This document shows, in pieces, positions 1-9,684 of a stretch of DNA of 64,000 nucleotides. How positions within the stretch are numbered: the first letter of the stretch is position 1; every line of letters begins with the position of its first letter. Both the position numbers and the translations under genes were made by a program. The notes under the pieces were generated by a model that was not told the origin of the DNA, searched no databases, and saw only the letters and a program-made list of their open reading frames with translations. The stretch comes from Verrucomicrobiota bacterium (lineage in GTDB: Bacteria > Verrucomicrobiota > Verrucomicrobiia > Verrucomicrobiales > Akkermansiaceae): contig JAFLEH010000001.1 in the NCBI GenBank assembly GCA_017301995.1, positions 310,001-374,000 on the forward strand, in the 5' to 3' direction.

Positions 1-676
1 TGGCAAGCTGGCCCGGCGCCTGCGGGGCCTGCCCCACCGGGTCGCGGACCTTTTCCACCTTGCCAAACGGTTGGAGCATTTCCTTCGTCACCGGCCCGGC
101 GCGATGCAGCCGGAAGACCGGCTTCTTCCCTTCGCGGGGCTCGATGGAAATGATCGTGCTTTCCAGCCCTTCGCAGCACGCCCCGGCGTCCACCACCAGC
201 GGAATCCGTCCGCCAAGTTCCTTGAGCACGGCCGAGGCCGAAGTCGGCGAAATGCTGCCGAAGCGGTTCGCGCTCGGGGCGGCGATGGGGCGGCCAAGCG
301 CCTTGTTGATCGCGCGGAAAACCGGGTGGGCGCTTTGCCGGACGGCCACCGTGGGCAGGCCGCTCGTCACGAGGTCCGGCACGTCGGGGTGCCTCGGCAG
401 GATCAGGGTCAGCGGCCCCGGCCAGAAATTCGAAGCCAGTTTGTCCACCGTTTCCGCGATGTCGTCCGGCACGATGGCCACCCGTTTCAGATCCCCGCGC
501 GAGGCGATGTGGACGATCAGCGGGTCAAACGACGGACGCTCCTTTACCGAGAAAACCTTTGCCACTGCGGCGGGATTGAAGGCGTCCGCGGCCAGTCCGT
601 ACACCGTTTCGGTGGGCAGCGCCACGACCTCGCCCTGCTCCAGCAAGGCGCAAGCCTCGCGCAGGGCGTCCTTCAT
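1..676 (-). CDS. tsaC: Threonylcarbamoyl-AMP synthase (TsaC/Sua5 family), 3' end outside window
   Basis: Reading the minus strand from an ATG at 676 gives about 225 residues of a YrdC/Sua5-fold protein that is still open at base 1. It begins MKDALREACALLEQGEVVAL and continues with the family hallmarks PTETVYGLA and KVFSVKERPSFDPLIVHI, then SNFWPGPLTLIL, and later RPIAAPSANRFGSISPT. In this family the enzyme makes threonylcarbamoyl-AMP from threonine, bicarbonate and ATP for the t6A37 modification of ANN-decoding tRNAs, in the cytoplasm. It is divergent from the gene at 796, with about 120 bases between the two starts. No in-frame start was seen close upstream of 676. Whether a Sua5 C-terminal domain follows cannot be seen. 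Confidence 0.9.
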   Translation of the reverse strand, partial: MKDALREACALLEQGEVVALPTETVYGLAADAFNPAAVAKVFSVKERPSFDPLIVHIASRGDLKRVAIVPDDIAETVDKLASNFWPGPLTLILPRHPDVPDLVTSGLPTVAVRQSAHPVFRAINKALGRPIAAPSANRFGSISPTSASAVLKELGGRIPLVVDAGACCEGLESTIISIEPREGKKPVFRLHRAGPVTKEMLQPFGKVEKVRDPVGQAPQAPGQLA

Positions 677-795
677 GTCGTCATCGGCGGCGGAAATCGT
701 TCGGGTCTCTGGCACGCGGGAAGCTACGCGGGATTCCGCGGCGGCGCAAGCCTTTGCCCTTGCAATCCCGTTCCGGGGGGCTACTCTGCCGCCCC

Positions 796-2961
796 ATGTT
801 CGTTCGGTCGCGACGTTTCAGATTCCTCCGGCTGCCACTTCTGGCGCTGGCCGCTGGCGTGTTGTCACCCGTTTCCACAGACGCGCAGGCACCCGCTCCC
901 GCGCCGGTGGCCCCCGCGCAGTTCGATCCATCCGACGTCTTTTTCCAAGCCTATCTCTCGGCCAGCAGCGCCGAAGAAGCGGAAAAGGATCTCGACTACA
1001 TTACCGCGCTCGAGAAGCTCCAACAGGCGGACAAACTCCTGAAGTCGATCACCCGGTTCTATCCGAACTGGAAACCCGAAATGGTCACCGGCCGCACCGA
1101 GCGCAACGGGAAAACGATCACCCGAATCCGTCCCCTCGCCGACGAACAACGGAAAAAACGCGAAGGCGCCATCGCCGAACTCGAAGGCGGAACCCACAAA
1201 CCGCTCGCCCCCGGCGAACGCCCCGCCGTGGAAATAGAGGACGCCAACCCGCTCAATGCCAACCCGCTCGACCAAAAGCGCCTCGACGAACAACAACGGA
1301 ACATCGACCGGATCCGCAAGCAGCTTCAGGACTCGATGACCTCGCCCGCGCAGGTCGCCCGGCAGGAGGAGCGCATCGAAGACCTCAAGGCCCAACTCCG
1401 CGCCGCCGAGGCCACCGCCGCCAAACTCCGCTCGGAACTCTCCCGCGCCCCGATGGCAGGCGAGGTGAAAGCCCTCAACTCCCGAATCGCCCGCCTCGAA
1501 CAGGAGCGCGACGCCATGTCCATGGCGCTCAGCCTGAGCCGCAAGGAACACACCGAAACCATGGCCAAAGCCGCCACCCTGGAGGCCGATCTCAACGTCG
1601 CTCGCCAACAGGCTGCCGATCTCCAGCGCGACCTCGACCTCGCCCGCAAGACGTCAAACGACACCATCGCCGGCATGCAGCGGCAACTGCGCACACTCCA
1701 GCAGACGGTTGAAACCAAGGACAAACAACTCGCCAACGCCCACCGCCAAATCGCCGGTCTCCAGCGCGAACTCCAACAAAGCCGCGACGCCTATACCCAA
1801 CTCCGCACCGAATACGACTCCCTCGCCGCCGAGCGCGACCAAATGAAAGCCCTCCTCAACCTCAACGAGGGCGAACGGATCAAGGAACTCATCGAACAGA
1901 ACATGGGCCTCGCCAAGAGCCTCCGCGAGTCGAAGGAGAAACTCGACGCCCTTTACAAAGACAACAACGCCACCAAAGACGAGCTAACCGACGCGCTCAC
2001 CGACCTCGCCGTCGCCAAATCCCAGATCAACCGGCTCGCGCAGGACCGCAAGCTCCAGGAGCAGCGGCTCGCCGAACTCCAGGCCCGCCTCGCCCGCGAG
2101 GATCACGCGCTCGCCAACGGCCAAGTGGCCGCGGACCCCGCCGAAATCGCCACCCTCCGCAATATCATCAAACGCCAGCTCCTCGCCCAGGAACGCCGCC
2201 GCCAAGCCGCCGAAATCATGCTGGAAGGCGCCAAGCAGCTCGGCAAGGACGACCCGAAAATCAGTGGCGCCATCGAAATCATCAAGGGCGGAGAGATTTC
2301 CCTAACACCCGAGGAGGAGCAACTCGTCGCCGGGCGCGCCGACGCCGACCTGTTCTCGCCCTTCGCCCTCGATCCCGAACGCGCCAACACCAACCGCAAG
2401 GCGCTCGCCAAGGACATCGACAGCTACGACCGCGCGGCCACCAAGGCCTTCGCGTCCGACCGCCTGCTGCCCGCCCGCGAACTCTTCGAACTGATCCTAA
2501 CCGAGAACCCCGGCCACGTTTCCTCGCTGTGCAAGCTCGGAGTCGTCCACCTGCGGCTGGAGGACTCCGCCGCCGCCGCCGATACCTTCCGCAAGGCGGT
2601 GGAACTCGATCCGGACAACCCCTACGCCCACCGCATGCTCGGCCTCTCGCTCTACAACCAGGGCGATATCCCCGGTGCCGAGCAAGCCGTACGCCGCAGC
2701 GTGGACCTCGCCCAAGACGACAACAGCAGCCAGCGCCTGCTGGGGGTCATCCTCTATCAACTCGGCAAAACCAAGGACGCCGAATCCCACTTCAAGGCCG
2801 CCATCACCGCCGACCCAATGCCCAGCGAGCCCTACTTCAACCTTGCCGTCATCTGCTCCCGCGACAACCGCCTCAAGGAGGCCCGCGCATACTACGACGA
2901 GGCTCTCAAACGCGGCGCCATCCCCGATCCCAAGCTACAGGAAACGCTCGACCGCCAGTAA
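796..2961 (+). CDS. Secreted coiled-coil and TPR-repeat protein
   Basis: A 721-residue protein. The start at 796 is preferred over the upstream in-frame ATG at 754 because it places an Arg-rich n-region and a hydrophobic stretch (LPLLALAAGVLSPVSTDAQA) as a signal peptide. Residues of about 155-440 are a long charged heptad-rich coiled coil. Residues of about 545-715 hold four or so tetratricopeptide repeats, with segments such as LGVVHLRLEDSAAAADTF and LGLSLYNQGDIPGAEQAV. It is probably a periplasmic scaffold or envelope-assembly protein; TPR repeats say protein binding but not which partner. It stands alone, divergent from tsaC. No specific function is recognised. Confidence 0.8.
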   Translation: MFVRSRRFRFLRLPLLALAAGVLSPVSTDAQAPAPAPVAPAQFDPSDVFFQAYLSASSAEEAEKDLDYITALEKLQQADKLLKSITRFYPNWKPEMVTGRTERNGKTITRIRPLADEQRKKREGAIAELEGGTHKPLAPGERPAVEIEDANPLNANPLDQKRLDEQQRNIDRIRKQLQDSMTSPAQVARQEERIEDLKAQLRAAEATAAKLRSELSRAPMAGEVKALNSRIARLEQERDAMSMALSLSRKEHTETMAKAATLEADLNVARQQAADLQRDLDLARKTSNDTIAGMQRQLRTLQQTVETKDKQLANAHRQIAGLQRELQQSRDAYTQLRTEYDSLAAERDQMKALLNLNEGERIKELIEQNMGLAKSLRESKEKLDALYKDNNATKDELTDALTDLAVAKSQINRLAQDRKLQEQRLAELQARLAREDHALANGQVAADPAEIATLRNIIKRQLLAQERRRQAAEIMLEGAKQLGKDDPKISGAIEIIKGGEISLTPEEEQLVAGRADADLFSPFALDPERANTNRKALAKDIDSYDRAATKAFASDRLLPARELFELILTENPGHVSSLCKLGVVHLRLEDSAAAADTFRKAVELDPDNPYAHRMLGLSLYNQGDIPGAEQAVRRSVDLAQDDNSSQRLLGVILYQLGKTKDAESHFKAAITADPMPSEPYFNLAVICSRDNRLKEARAYYDEALKRGAIPDPKLQETLDRQ

Positions 2962-3237
2962 CCTGCGCTCCACCTCGCGCGGGGTGCCCATCAGCGACCT
3001 GACGGATGGATCGTTCGATCCTTGTACTGAGGCGGAGCCTGCCGCAGGACATGTTGAACCGGTCGCGGGGGCGGAAATGTGGAAATCCACCGCACATTCA
3101 GGCGACGGCCGTCGTCCGGGGAGCTTTGGTCCCGGAACAAGGCTCCAACCCATCACTTTTCCGAAATACCGGCGCGAAAATCCGCGTAGTGGCCGCTACC
3201 AACGCCTCCGCGCGTGGTTTAACCTACCGACTATGCC

Positions 3238-4365
3238 ATGAACGCCTGTGCCCACACGCCGCTCGAATCCGCTCATACCTACGGCTCGCTTTGGTTCCGC
3301 GCGATCCCGAAAGACGGCTGGACGGAGTACCTGCTGGGTGCGACTCCCGGCAACCACCCCAACACCTCGCGCTGGGCAGCCGACCTCGGGAATTTTCTCG
3401 TCGAAACCGGCGCCACCTTGGTCGAACTCGATGCCTTCGGCGACCAATCCGTGGTCACCAAACTCCATCACGCTCTTTCCAAATGGCTCACGCCGGGGTT
3501 TCCGTCGTCGTTCCTCGTCAACTCGGGCAATCACGGTCCGTTAGGCGGCGGAATGCTGGCGCGGGCGGTGCTCGGGGTGGAAGTCACTCCGGTGAAACTG
3601 GGAGCCACCCATGTCGGCTTCCGCTTTGAAGACGCGCACGCGGCGTATTGCTATCTGGGCGGATTGGTTCCATTCACCCAAACCGACGCCGACGGCCCCG
3701 GCCAGACGCTTGAGGTGATCGGCAGCATCAAGACCTGCCTCGAATCGGTGGGCATGACGTTCCGCGATGTGGTTAGGACATGGTACTATCTGGAGGACAT
3801 CCTTTCCTGGTATGATGGATTCAACCGCACCCGCACGAATTTCTTCACCGAGCACGACGTGTTTTCCCGCCTCATGCCCGCGAGCACCGGCATCGGCATC
3901 GCCAACGACACCGGGCTGCTGCCGCTCGCGAAAGTCCACGCCTGCCGCGCGAAATCCTCCAAGCTCGAAATCCAGGTCGCCGAATCGCCGCTCCAGGGCA
4001 GCGCCTATTCCTACGGCAGCGCCTTCAGCCGCGCGGTCACCCTGCGCACGCCCGCCGGCACCACCCTCCACGTTTCCGGCACCGCCAGCATCGCGCCCAG
4101 CGGTGAAACGGAATACCTCGACGACGTCTCGGCGCAGATCACCCGCACGATGGAGGTCGTGGAAGCGATCCTCCGCGCGGCCGGGATGGATTGGTGCCAC
4201 TCGGTCCGCGGGATCGCCTATTTCCAAAGCGCCTCCGACCTCGCTCTGTGGGAACCCGTGCGCGCCCGATACGATCTGCCGGAAAACATGGCGGTGGTGG
4301 TGCATGCCGACGTGTGCCGCCCGGACCTGCTGTTTGAATTGGAACTCGAAGCCTTCCGACCGTGA
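3238..4365 (+). CDS. Rid/YjgF-superfamily protein, possibly chorismatase-like
   Basis: 375 residues with no signal peptide. The C-terminal half resembles a Rid (YjgF/YER057c/UK114) domain: LHVSGTASIAPSGETEYLDD, then QITRTMEVVEAILRAAGMDW, and near the end VVHADVCRPDLLFELELEA. The N-terminal half looks like a second, diverged domain of the same fold. Two-domain Rid proteins of this length include the FkbO/Hyg5/XanB2 chorismatases, but also unrelated imine or enamine deaminase-like proteins, so the reaction is not assigned. The stop overlaps the GTG start of the next gene by 4 bases, so it is likely translationally coupled to a secreted DUF1549 protein, an odd pairing for a cytoplasmic enzyme. 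The 276 bases upstream (2962-3237) hold no gene. Confidence 0.6.
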   Translation: MNACAHTPLESAHTYGSLWFRAIPKDGWTEYLLGATPGNHPNTSRWAADLGNFLVETGATLVELDAFGDQSVVTKLHHALSKWLTPGFPSSFLVNSGNHGPLGGGMLARAVLGVEVTPVKLGATHVGFRFEDAHAAYCYLGGLVPFTQTDADGPGQTLEVIGSIKTCLESVGMTFRDVVRTWYYLEDILSWYDGFNRTRTNFFTEHDVFSRLMPASTGIGIANDTGLLPLAKVHACRAKSSKLEIQVAESPLQGSAYSYGSAFSRAVTLRTPAGTTLHVSGTASIAPSGETEYLDDVSAQITRTMEVVEAILRAAGMDWCHSVRGIAYFQSASDLALWEPVRARYDLPENMAVVVHADVCRPDLLFELELEAFRP

Positions 4366-5924
4366 AAACCCTGCTGTTCATCGGACTCTCCGCGATCACG
4401 GCCATGGCGGCGCCCTCCGCCGGCCCCAACCCGCGGGAGGCCTTTGAATCTGGCTCGCACGCGACCCCGCAATCGAAGATCGACGATCTGGTCGCCGCGC
4501 GCCTCAACAAGGAGAAACTCGTTCCCGCGCCGGCGTGTTCGGACGCGGTTTTTGTCAGGCGGATCCATCTCGATCTGATAGGCACGCTTCCCACCGCCGA
4601 CGAAGTGGCGGAGTTTCTGGCGGACAAATCGTCCGGCAAGCGCGCCAAACTGGTGGACCGGTTGTTCGCGCGGCCGGAGTTCGCCGATTACTGGGCGATG
4701 CGCTGGTGTGACGTGCTGCGGGTCAAGGCCGAGTTTCCGATCAACCTGTGGCCGAATCCCGCCCAGGCCTATCATCGGCTGATCCACGACTGCGTGCGGA
4801 CCAATCTGCCGCTCGACCGCATGGCGCGCGGTCTCCTAACCGCCACCGGCAGCAACATGCGGGTTCCGGAAGCGAATTTCTTCCGCGCCGTCCAGGCACG
4901 CGATCCGAAATCCCTAGCCGCCGCCACCTCGCTCGCCTTCATGGGCGTCCGCCAGGAATCCTGGTCCGCCGCGGAACTCGACGCGCTGGCCGCCTGCTTT
5001 TCCCGCGTCGGCTACAAGTCCACCCAGGAATGGAAAGAGGAAATCGTTTACTTCGATCCATCCAAACCCGCGCCGGCGAAGCCGGTGGTCATGCCCGACG
5101 GGAAAACCCTGACGTTTTCCCCGGAAACCGATCCGCGCGCCGCGTTCGCGGACTGGTTGGTGGGACCGGACAACCCGTGGTTCGCCCGTTGCCTCGCCAA
5201 CCGCGCGTGGTTCTGGATGTTCGGCCGCGGCATCGTCCACGAACCCGACGATTTCCGCCGCGACAACCCGCCCTCCAATCCGGAATTGTTAGCCTATCTA
5301 TCGAAAGAACTGGCCGCCCACGGCTACGATTTCCGCCACCTGCTCCGCCTGATCGCCAACTCGCGGACCTATCAGCAATCGCCGGTGCCCGCCTCACCTC
5401 ACCCGAAAGCCACTGAGCTTTTCGCCTGCTATCCGCTGCGCCGGCTCGACGCGGAATTGCTGATCGACGCGCTCTGCCAGGTCACCGGCACCAGCGAGTC
5501 CTACTCCAGCCCGATCCCCGAACCGTTCACCTTCCTGCCCGAGGGCACATGCGCCATCGCCATCCCGGACGGCAGCATCAGCAGCTCGTTTCTCGAATTG
5601 TTCGGCCGCCCGTCGCGCGATTCGGGTATGGCGGCGGAACGCAATCCGGCGCCAACGGCGGGCCAACGGCTGCATTTCCTCAACTCGTCACACGTCCGCG
5701 CCAAGATCGAGAAAGGCGATCTGCTGCGTGACCTCGTGCGCGGCAAGCCGGGCGCGAACTCGGCCGTCGAGCGGCTCTATCTGACCGTCCTCTCGCGCCC
5801 GCCCACACCCGAGGAAACCGCGATTTTCCGCGAGACGCTCGCGACCTCCGACAACCGCAAGGATGCCATGGTTGATCTAACCTGGGCCTTGTTCAACACC
5901 ACCGAGTTCCTATGTCGCCACTGA
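4362..5924 (+). CDS. Secreted DUF1549/DUF1553 protein without a cytochrome domain
   Basis: 520 residues from a GTG at 4362 (overlap GTGA with the preceding stop). A short signal peptide (MKTLLFIGLSAITAMAAPSA) is followed by a DUF1549 region with RRIHLDLIGTLPTADEVAEF and LFARPEFADYWAMRWCDVLR, and a DUF1553 region with FARCLANRAWFWMFGRGIVH and LIANSRTYQQS, ending in LSRPPTPEE and WALFNTTEFLCRH. These domains are abundant in Verrucomicrobiota and Planctomycetota and are nearly always next to a DUF1501 gene, as here. Their biochemical role is not established. It is shorter than many family members, which carry a cytochrome-type PSCyt1 domain and a longer middle; there is no CxxCH motif here. Confidence 0.85.
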   Translation: MKTLLFIGLSAITAMAAPSAGPNPREAFESGSHATPQSKIDDLVAARLNKEKLVPAPACSDAVFVRRIHLDLIGTLPTADEVAEFLADKSSGKRAKLVDRLFARPEFADYWAMRWCDVLRVKAEFPINLWPNPAQAYHRLIHDCVRTNLPLDRMARGLLTATGSNMRVPEANFFRAVQARDPKSLAAATSLAFMGVRQESWSAAELDALAACFSRVGYKSTQEWKEEIVYFDPSKPAPAKPVVMPDGKTLTFSPETDPRAAFADWLVGPDNPWFARCLANRAWFWMFGRGIVHEPDDFRRDNPPSNPELLAYLSKELAAHGYDFRHLLRLIANSRTYQQSPVPASPHPKATELFACYPLRRLDAELLIDALCQVTGTSESYSSPIPEPFTFLPEGTCAIAIPDGSISSSFLELFGRPSRDSGMAAERNPAPTAGQRLHFLNSSHVRAKIEKGDLLRDLVRGKPGANSAVERLYLTVLSRPPTPEETAIFRETLATSDNRKDAMVDLTWALFNTTEFLCRH

Positions 5925-7315
5925 TGCAACTGCTAAACGCCGGCGGTGACGCTTCCGCCGCGCCTTCCAACATCCCCGGACTCCCGGTGACCCGCCGCCG
6001 CGTGCTCAAGTGGGTGATCGGCGGCTCGGCCAGCGTGGTTTGTTCCAACCATCCGCTCCACGCGATCACTCCCACGGCTCCGGCACCCGGCGCGCCGGGC
6101 AAGGTCGCCCGCGCGAAATCCGTGATCCAGATCTGGATGTGGGGCGGCCCCTGCCACCTCGACACCTTCGATCCCAAACCCGAAGCGGGAGCGGATTACG
6201 CGGGCGCGTTTCTCAAACCGATCGAAACCAAGGTCTCCGGCATCCGGATCAACGAACTCCTTCCCGTGCTGGCCGCACAGGCCGACAAGTTCTCGATCCT
6301 GCGCGGCATGACCCATAACAACAACGGCCACGAAACGGCGTCCTACATGATGCAAACCGGCCATCCGGCGGGCGAACGCGTGACCTATCCGTCCGTCGGC
6401 GCGGTGGTCTCGCTGTTCAAGGGTCGGCCTCCGACCTATCAGAGCCAACTTCCGCCCTACATCGTCCTAACCGAACCTCAGGGCCGCTTTTCCGAAAGCG
6501 GATTCCTCGGCGCGAAGTGCAAGCCGTTCGCCACCGGCGGAAACCCCGCGAAAGCCCCGTTCGCCGTGGAGGGAATCGTCGCGGAAGGCATCACCACCGA
6601 GCGCCAGCGGTCGCGGCGCGAGCTGCTCCACCGGCTCGATTCCCTAGCAAAAGCGAATCCCGACGACCCCGCCGTAAAATCCCTCAAACGCTGTGAGGAC
6701 GAGGCCTACGATCTCATCCTCGGCGATGGCGCGAAGATCTTCGACCTCGGCCAGGAAAAGCCCGAATTGCGCGACCAATACGGCCGCACCACCTTCGGCC
6801 AGGCCTGCCTGATGGCCCGCCGCCTGGCCGAGGCGGGCGTGCCCTACATCACCATCAACTACAAGGGCTGGGACACCCACAAGCAGCACTTCCAGATCAT
6901 GCGGCGGCAGCTTCCGGAAATGGACAAGGGCGTCGGCACCCTGATCATGGACCTCGCCACGCGCGGGTTGTTGGACAGCACCATCGTCTGGTGGGGCGGC
7001 GAGTTCGGCCGGACCCCGAAGGTCCTGACCGAGTCGCCCTGGAACGGCGGCCGCAACCACTTCGGCAAGGCGTTCTGCCACATGGTCGCGGGCGGCGGAT
7101 TCAAGGGCGGACAAGTCGTCGGCGCCACCGACGCCCGCGGCGAGGAGGTCAAGGAGCGCCCGGTCTATCCGTGGGACCTGGTCGGCAGCATCTACGAACT
7201 GATGGGCATCGATACCGACGCCACCCTGCCCCATCCGCTCGGTCTAACCGCCCATGTGGTGCCGCGCAAGGAGGACAAGCTGCAATCCGGCGGCCGACTC
7301 AAGGAAATCATGTGA
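5912..7315 (+). CDS. DUF1501 protein with Tat-like signal
   Basis: 467 residues, starting 13 bases inside the preceding gene. The N-terminus contains a twin-arginine-like segment TRRRVLKWVIGGSASVVCS, then SVIQIWMWGGPCHLDTFDPK, RGMTHNNNGHETASYMMQTG and, late in the protein, TIVWWGGEFGRTPK and GRNHFGKAF, which are the conserved blocks of DUF1501 (alkaline-phosphatase-superfamily-like fold). It is the usual partner of DUF1549/DUF1553 proteins. Export folded through Tat suggests a cofactor or metal, but the family's activity is unknown. It is followed after 18 bases by the PPC-domain gene, and all four genes 3238-9646 are probably one transcript. Confidence 0.88.
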   Translation: MSPLMQLLNAGGDASAAPSNIPGLPVTRRRVLKWVIGGSASVVCSNHPLHAITPTAPAPGAPGKVARAKSVIQIWMWGGPCHLDTFDPKPEAGADYAGAFLKPIETKVSGIRINELLPVLAAQADKFSILRGMTHNNNGHETASYMMQTGHPAGERVTYPSVGAVVSLFKGRPPTYQSQLPPYIVLTEPQGRFSESGFLGAKCKPFATGGNPAKAPFAVEGIVAEGITTERQRSRRELLHRLDSLAKANPDDPAVKSLKRCEDEAYDLILGDGAKIFDLGQEKPELRDQYGRTTFGQACLMARRLAEAGVPYITINYKGWDTHKQHFQIMRRQLPEMDKGVGTLIMDLATRGLLDSTIVWWGGEFGRTPKVLTESPWNGGRNHFGKAFCHMVAGGGFKGGQVVGATDARGEEVKERPVYPWDLVGSIYELMGIDTDATLPHPLGLTAHVVPRKEDKLQSGGRLKEIM

Positions 7316-7333
7316 ACCGGAGGACCCGAAACC

Positions 7334-9646
7334 ATGCGATATCTCCCGGCCGTTTTCCTGCTTTCCCTCGTCGCGCCGCTTTCCGCCCAACAGGCGCGCC
7401 CCGGCCAGAACGGCCCGGTGGTGGGCTACGTCTATCCGGCCGGAGGCAGGACCGGCACGGATGTGGAAATCACCGTCGGCGGGCTGGCGCTCGGCAACGT
7501 CAACAAGCTGGTGTTTTCCGGCGGCGACCTCCCCGCCACCGTGCTCAAGCATCACAAGCCGCTCAACAACCAGGTGGAAAACAAGATCCGCGAACTGCTC
7601 AAGACGGAGCGCGAGAAGATCCTGAAAAACACGGCGCCTCCGGCCGATGGCAAACGCCCCAACAAACCTATCCGCACGGTGCGCGATGAGGAACTCCTCC
7701 GCGCCATCGCCTCCCGCGAGGGGATTTCCGAAGACGATATCAGCGCGTTCCTCGAAGCGGTCGAGCAGCGCCGCGACCCGAAACGCCAGCCGAACGCACA
7801 GCTCGCCGAGCGGCTCACAATCCGGCTGAGTATCCCTGCGGACGCACCCGTCGGCCGCCGCGAGCTGCGCCTGCTGGGCCAAAGCGGTCTATCCAACCCG
7901 CTGGTGTTCATGGTGGGCAACCTCCCCGAAATTTCGGAAACCGAACCGAACGACACGCCGGATGCCGCCAAGGCTCCCCCGGCCGCGCTGCCCTCCGTGC
8001 TCAACGGCCGGATCATGCCCGGCGACACCGATTGTTTCGCCTTCGACGCGCGCAAGGGCATGAAACTGACCTCCGCCGCCGCCGCCCGCGAGCTGATGCC
8101 CTATCTGGCCGACGCGGTCCCCGGATGGTTCCAGGCGACCCTCGCCCTGTTGGATGCCAGCGGACAGGAAGTCGCGTTCAAGGGGAGCTTCGATCACCGT
8201 CCCGATCCGCTGCTGTGCGCCACCATTCCGGCCGATGGACGGTATTTCCTGCGGATCCGCGATTCGATCTGCCGCGGGCGCGAGGATTTCGTCTATCGCA
8301 TCACCTTCGGCGAAATCCCGTGCCTCACCGAACAGTTTCCGCTGGGCGGAAAAACCGGAACCAAGGCGTCGGTCCGGGTTTCCGGCTGGAACCTAACCGA
8401 CTATCAGGCCGCCATCGGCGTCGGCGACACTCCCGGCGTCCGCCAGATCCCGCCGCGCCCGCCAATCCTCGGATTCATGCAGTTCGAGGCGGGCATCCAT
8501 CCGGATTTCATCGAGGCCGACAATGACGACACCGCCGCCAAACCATGGGAACTGCCGTTTCCCTGCACGGTCAACGCGATCATCCGCAAACCCGGCGAAC
8601 GCGACCGTTTTCACATCCGCCTGGACGCCGGGCAATCGGTCGTGGCCGAGGTCCGCGCACGGCGTTTGGGCTCGCCGCTGGATGGATTTCTCCGGGTCAC
8701 CGGGCCGGATGGAAAGGAAACCGTCTCCAATGACGACTGCGATGATCCCTCGTGCGGACTGCTCACCCATCATGCCGATCCGCGCGCCACCTTCAAGGCG
8801 GCCTCGGCGGGGATCTATCAGTTCGAGGTTTCCGATACCCAGGGCAAGGGCAGCCGCGCGCATGCCTATCGGCTCACCATCGCCCCGCCGAAGCCGGATT
8901 TCGCCCTGCGCGTCACTCCATCCGCCCTCAACGGCCGCGCGGGATCCCTGGTTTCATTCACCGCCCATGTGGTGCGCCACGACGGCCTAACCGGACCTAT
9001 CAATCTCGAACTGGCCAATCCGCTTCCGGGCTACGGTTTGCTAGGCGCGACCATCCCCGCGGGCAAGGACTCGGTCCAACTGACCCTGCGGCTGCCCAAC
9101 AACGCGGAAACCGGCGTCCACGCCATATCCATCGTCGGCCGCGCCAAGGATGGCGGCTCCGAAATCGTCCGCCCCGCCCAACCCGCCGACGACCGGATGC
9201 AGGCGTTTTTCTATCGGCACCTTGTTCCCGCCGCGGAATGCCTGGTATGCGTCACCGGCCGCGCGCCCAATGCCAACCGCCCGCAAAACGCGCTTGCCGC
9301 GCTGGACCGCCTTCGCCCGCTCTGCGCCGCCGGGATCACCGTTCCCGCCGGGGGATCCGCCACCTTCCGCTTCCCGCGCCCCCAAGGCCGCAACAACCCG
9401 GAATTGGTGTTTTCTCTAACCAACCCGCCCACCGGCATCACGATGGTCCCAAAAGTGCAGCCCGGCTCGGTGGAACTCGTCTTCAGCGCCGACGCCGCGA
9501 AGGTGAAACCCGGTCCGCTCGGCAATCTCATCGTCGATGTTTCCGCCCCGGCCCCAAAGCGTCCCCAAGCCGCCCCGAAAGGCAAAGCCCCGCTCGTGAA
9601 AGTCGGAACCCTGCCGCCCATTCCCTGCCGGATCGGCGCTCGGTAG
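7334..9646 (+). CDS. Large secreted protein with PPC-type beta domains
   Basis: 770 residues with a clear signal peptide (MRYLPAVFLLSLVAPLSA). A GGAGG sequence about 10 bases before the ATG is one of the few good ribosome sites here. The protein contains an IPT/TIG-like opening (GYVYPAGGRTGTDVEITVGG), a charged helical insert at about residues 75-150, and then blocks with the SETEPNDTPDAA signature of bacterial pre-peptidase C-terminal (PPC) domains, repeated later as NDDTAAKPWELP. The tail is proline- and lysine-rich. Family proteins of this build commonly sit next to DUF1549/DUF1501 genes in this phylum. Likely extracellular or periplasmic carbohydrate- or protein-binding; no catalytic motif was seen. 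Confidence 0.8.
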   Translation: MRYLPAVFLLSLVAPLSAQQARPGQNGPVVGYVYPAGGRTGTDVEITVGGLALGNVNKLVFSGGDLPATVLKHHKPLNNQVENKIRELLKTEREKILKNTAPPADGKRPNKPIRTVRDEELLRAIASREGISEDDISAFLEAVEQRRDPKRQPNAQLAERLTIRLSIPADAPVGRRELRLLGQSGLSNPLVFMVGNLPEISETEPNDTPDAAKAPPAALPSVLNGRIMPGDTDCFAFDARKGMKLTSAAAARELMPYLADAVPGWFQATLALLDASGQEVAFKGSFDHRPDPLLCATIPADGRYFLRIRDSICRGREDFVYRITFGEIPCLTEQFPLGGKTGTKASVRVSGWNLTDYQAAIGVGDTPGVRQIPPRPPILGFMQFEAGIHPDFIEADNDDTAAKPWELPFPCTVNAIIRKPGERDRFHIRLDAGQSVVAEVRARRLGSPLDGFLRVTGPDGKETVSNDDCDDPSCGLLTHHADPRATFKAASAGIYQFEVSDTQGKGSRAHAYRLTIAPPKPDFALRVTPSALNGRAGSLVSFTAHVVRHDGLTGPINLELANPLPGYGLLGATIPAGKDSVQLTLRLPNNAETGVHAISIVGRAKDGGSEIVRPAQPADDRMQAFFYRHLVPAAECLVCVTGRAPNANRPQNALAALDRLRPLCAAGITVPAGGSATFRFPRPQGRNNPELVFSLTNPPTGITMVPKVQPGSVELVFSADAAKVKPGPLGNLIVDVSAPAPKRPQAAPKGKAPLVKVGTLPPIPCRIGAR

Positions 9647-9684
9647 AATTCGCCGGAGAGTTCCAGCTTCAGACATCCTGATCC

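Noticed and set aside
60..1712. 550-codon plus-strand frame across tsaC and the start of the TPR gene
   Set aside because: It overlaps two recognisable genes in other frames and its own sequence is an Arg/Pro/Ser-rich shadow.
2990..3025. GGATCG-TT-CGATCC palindrome after the TPR gene as terminator
   Set aside because: Six-base arms with a two-base loop and no T-tract are too weak.
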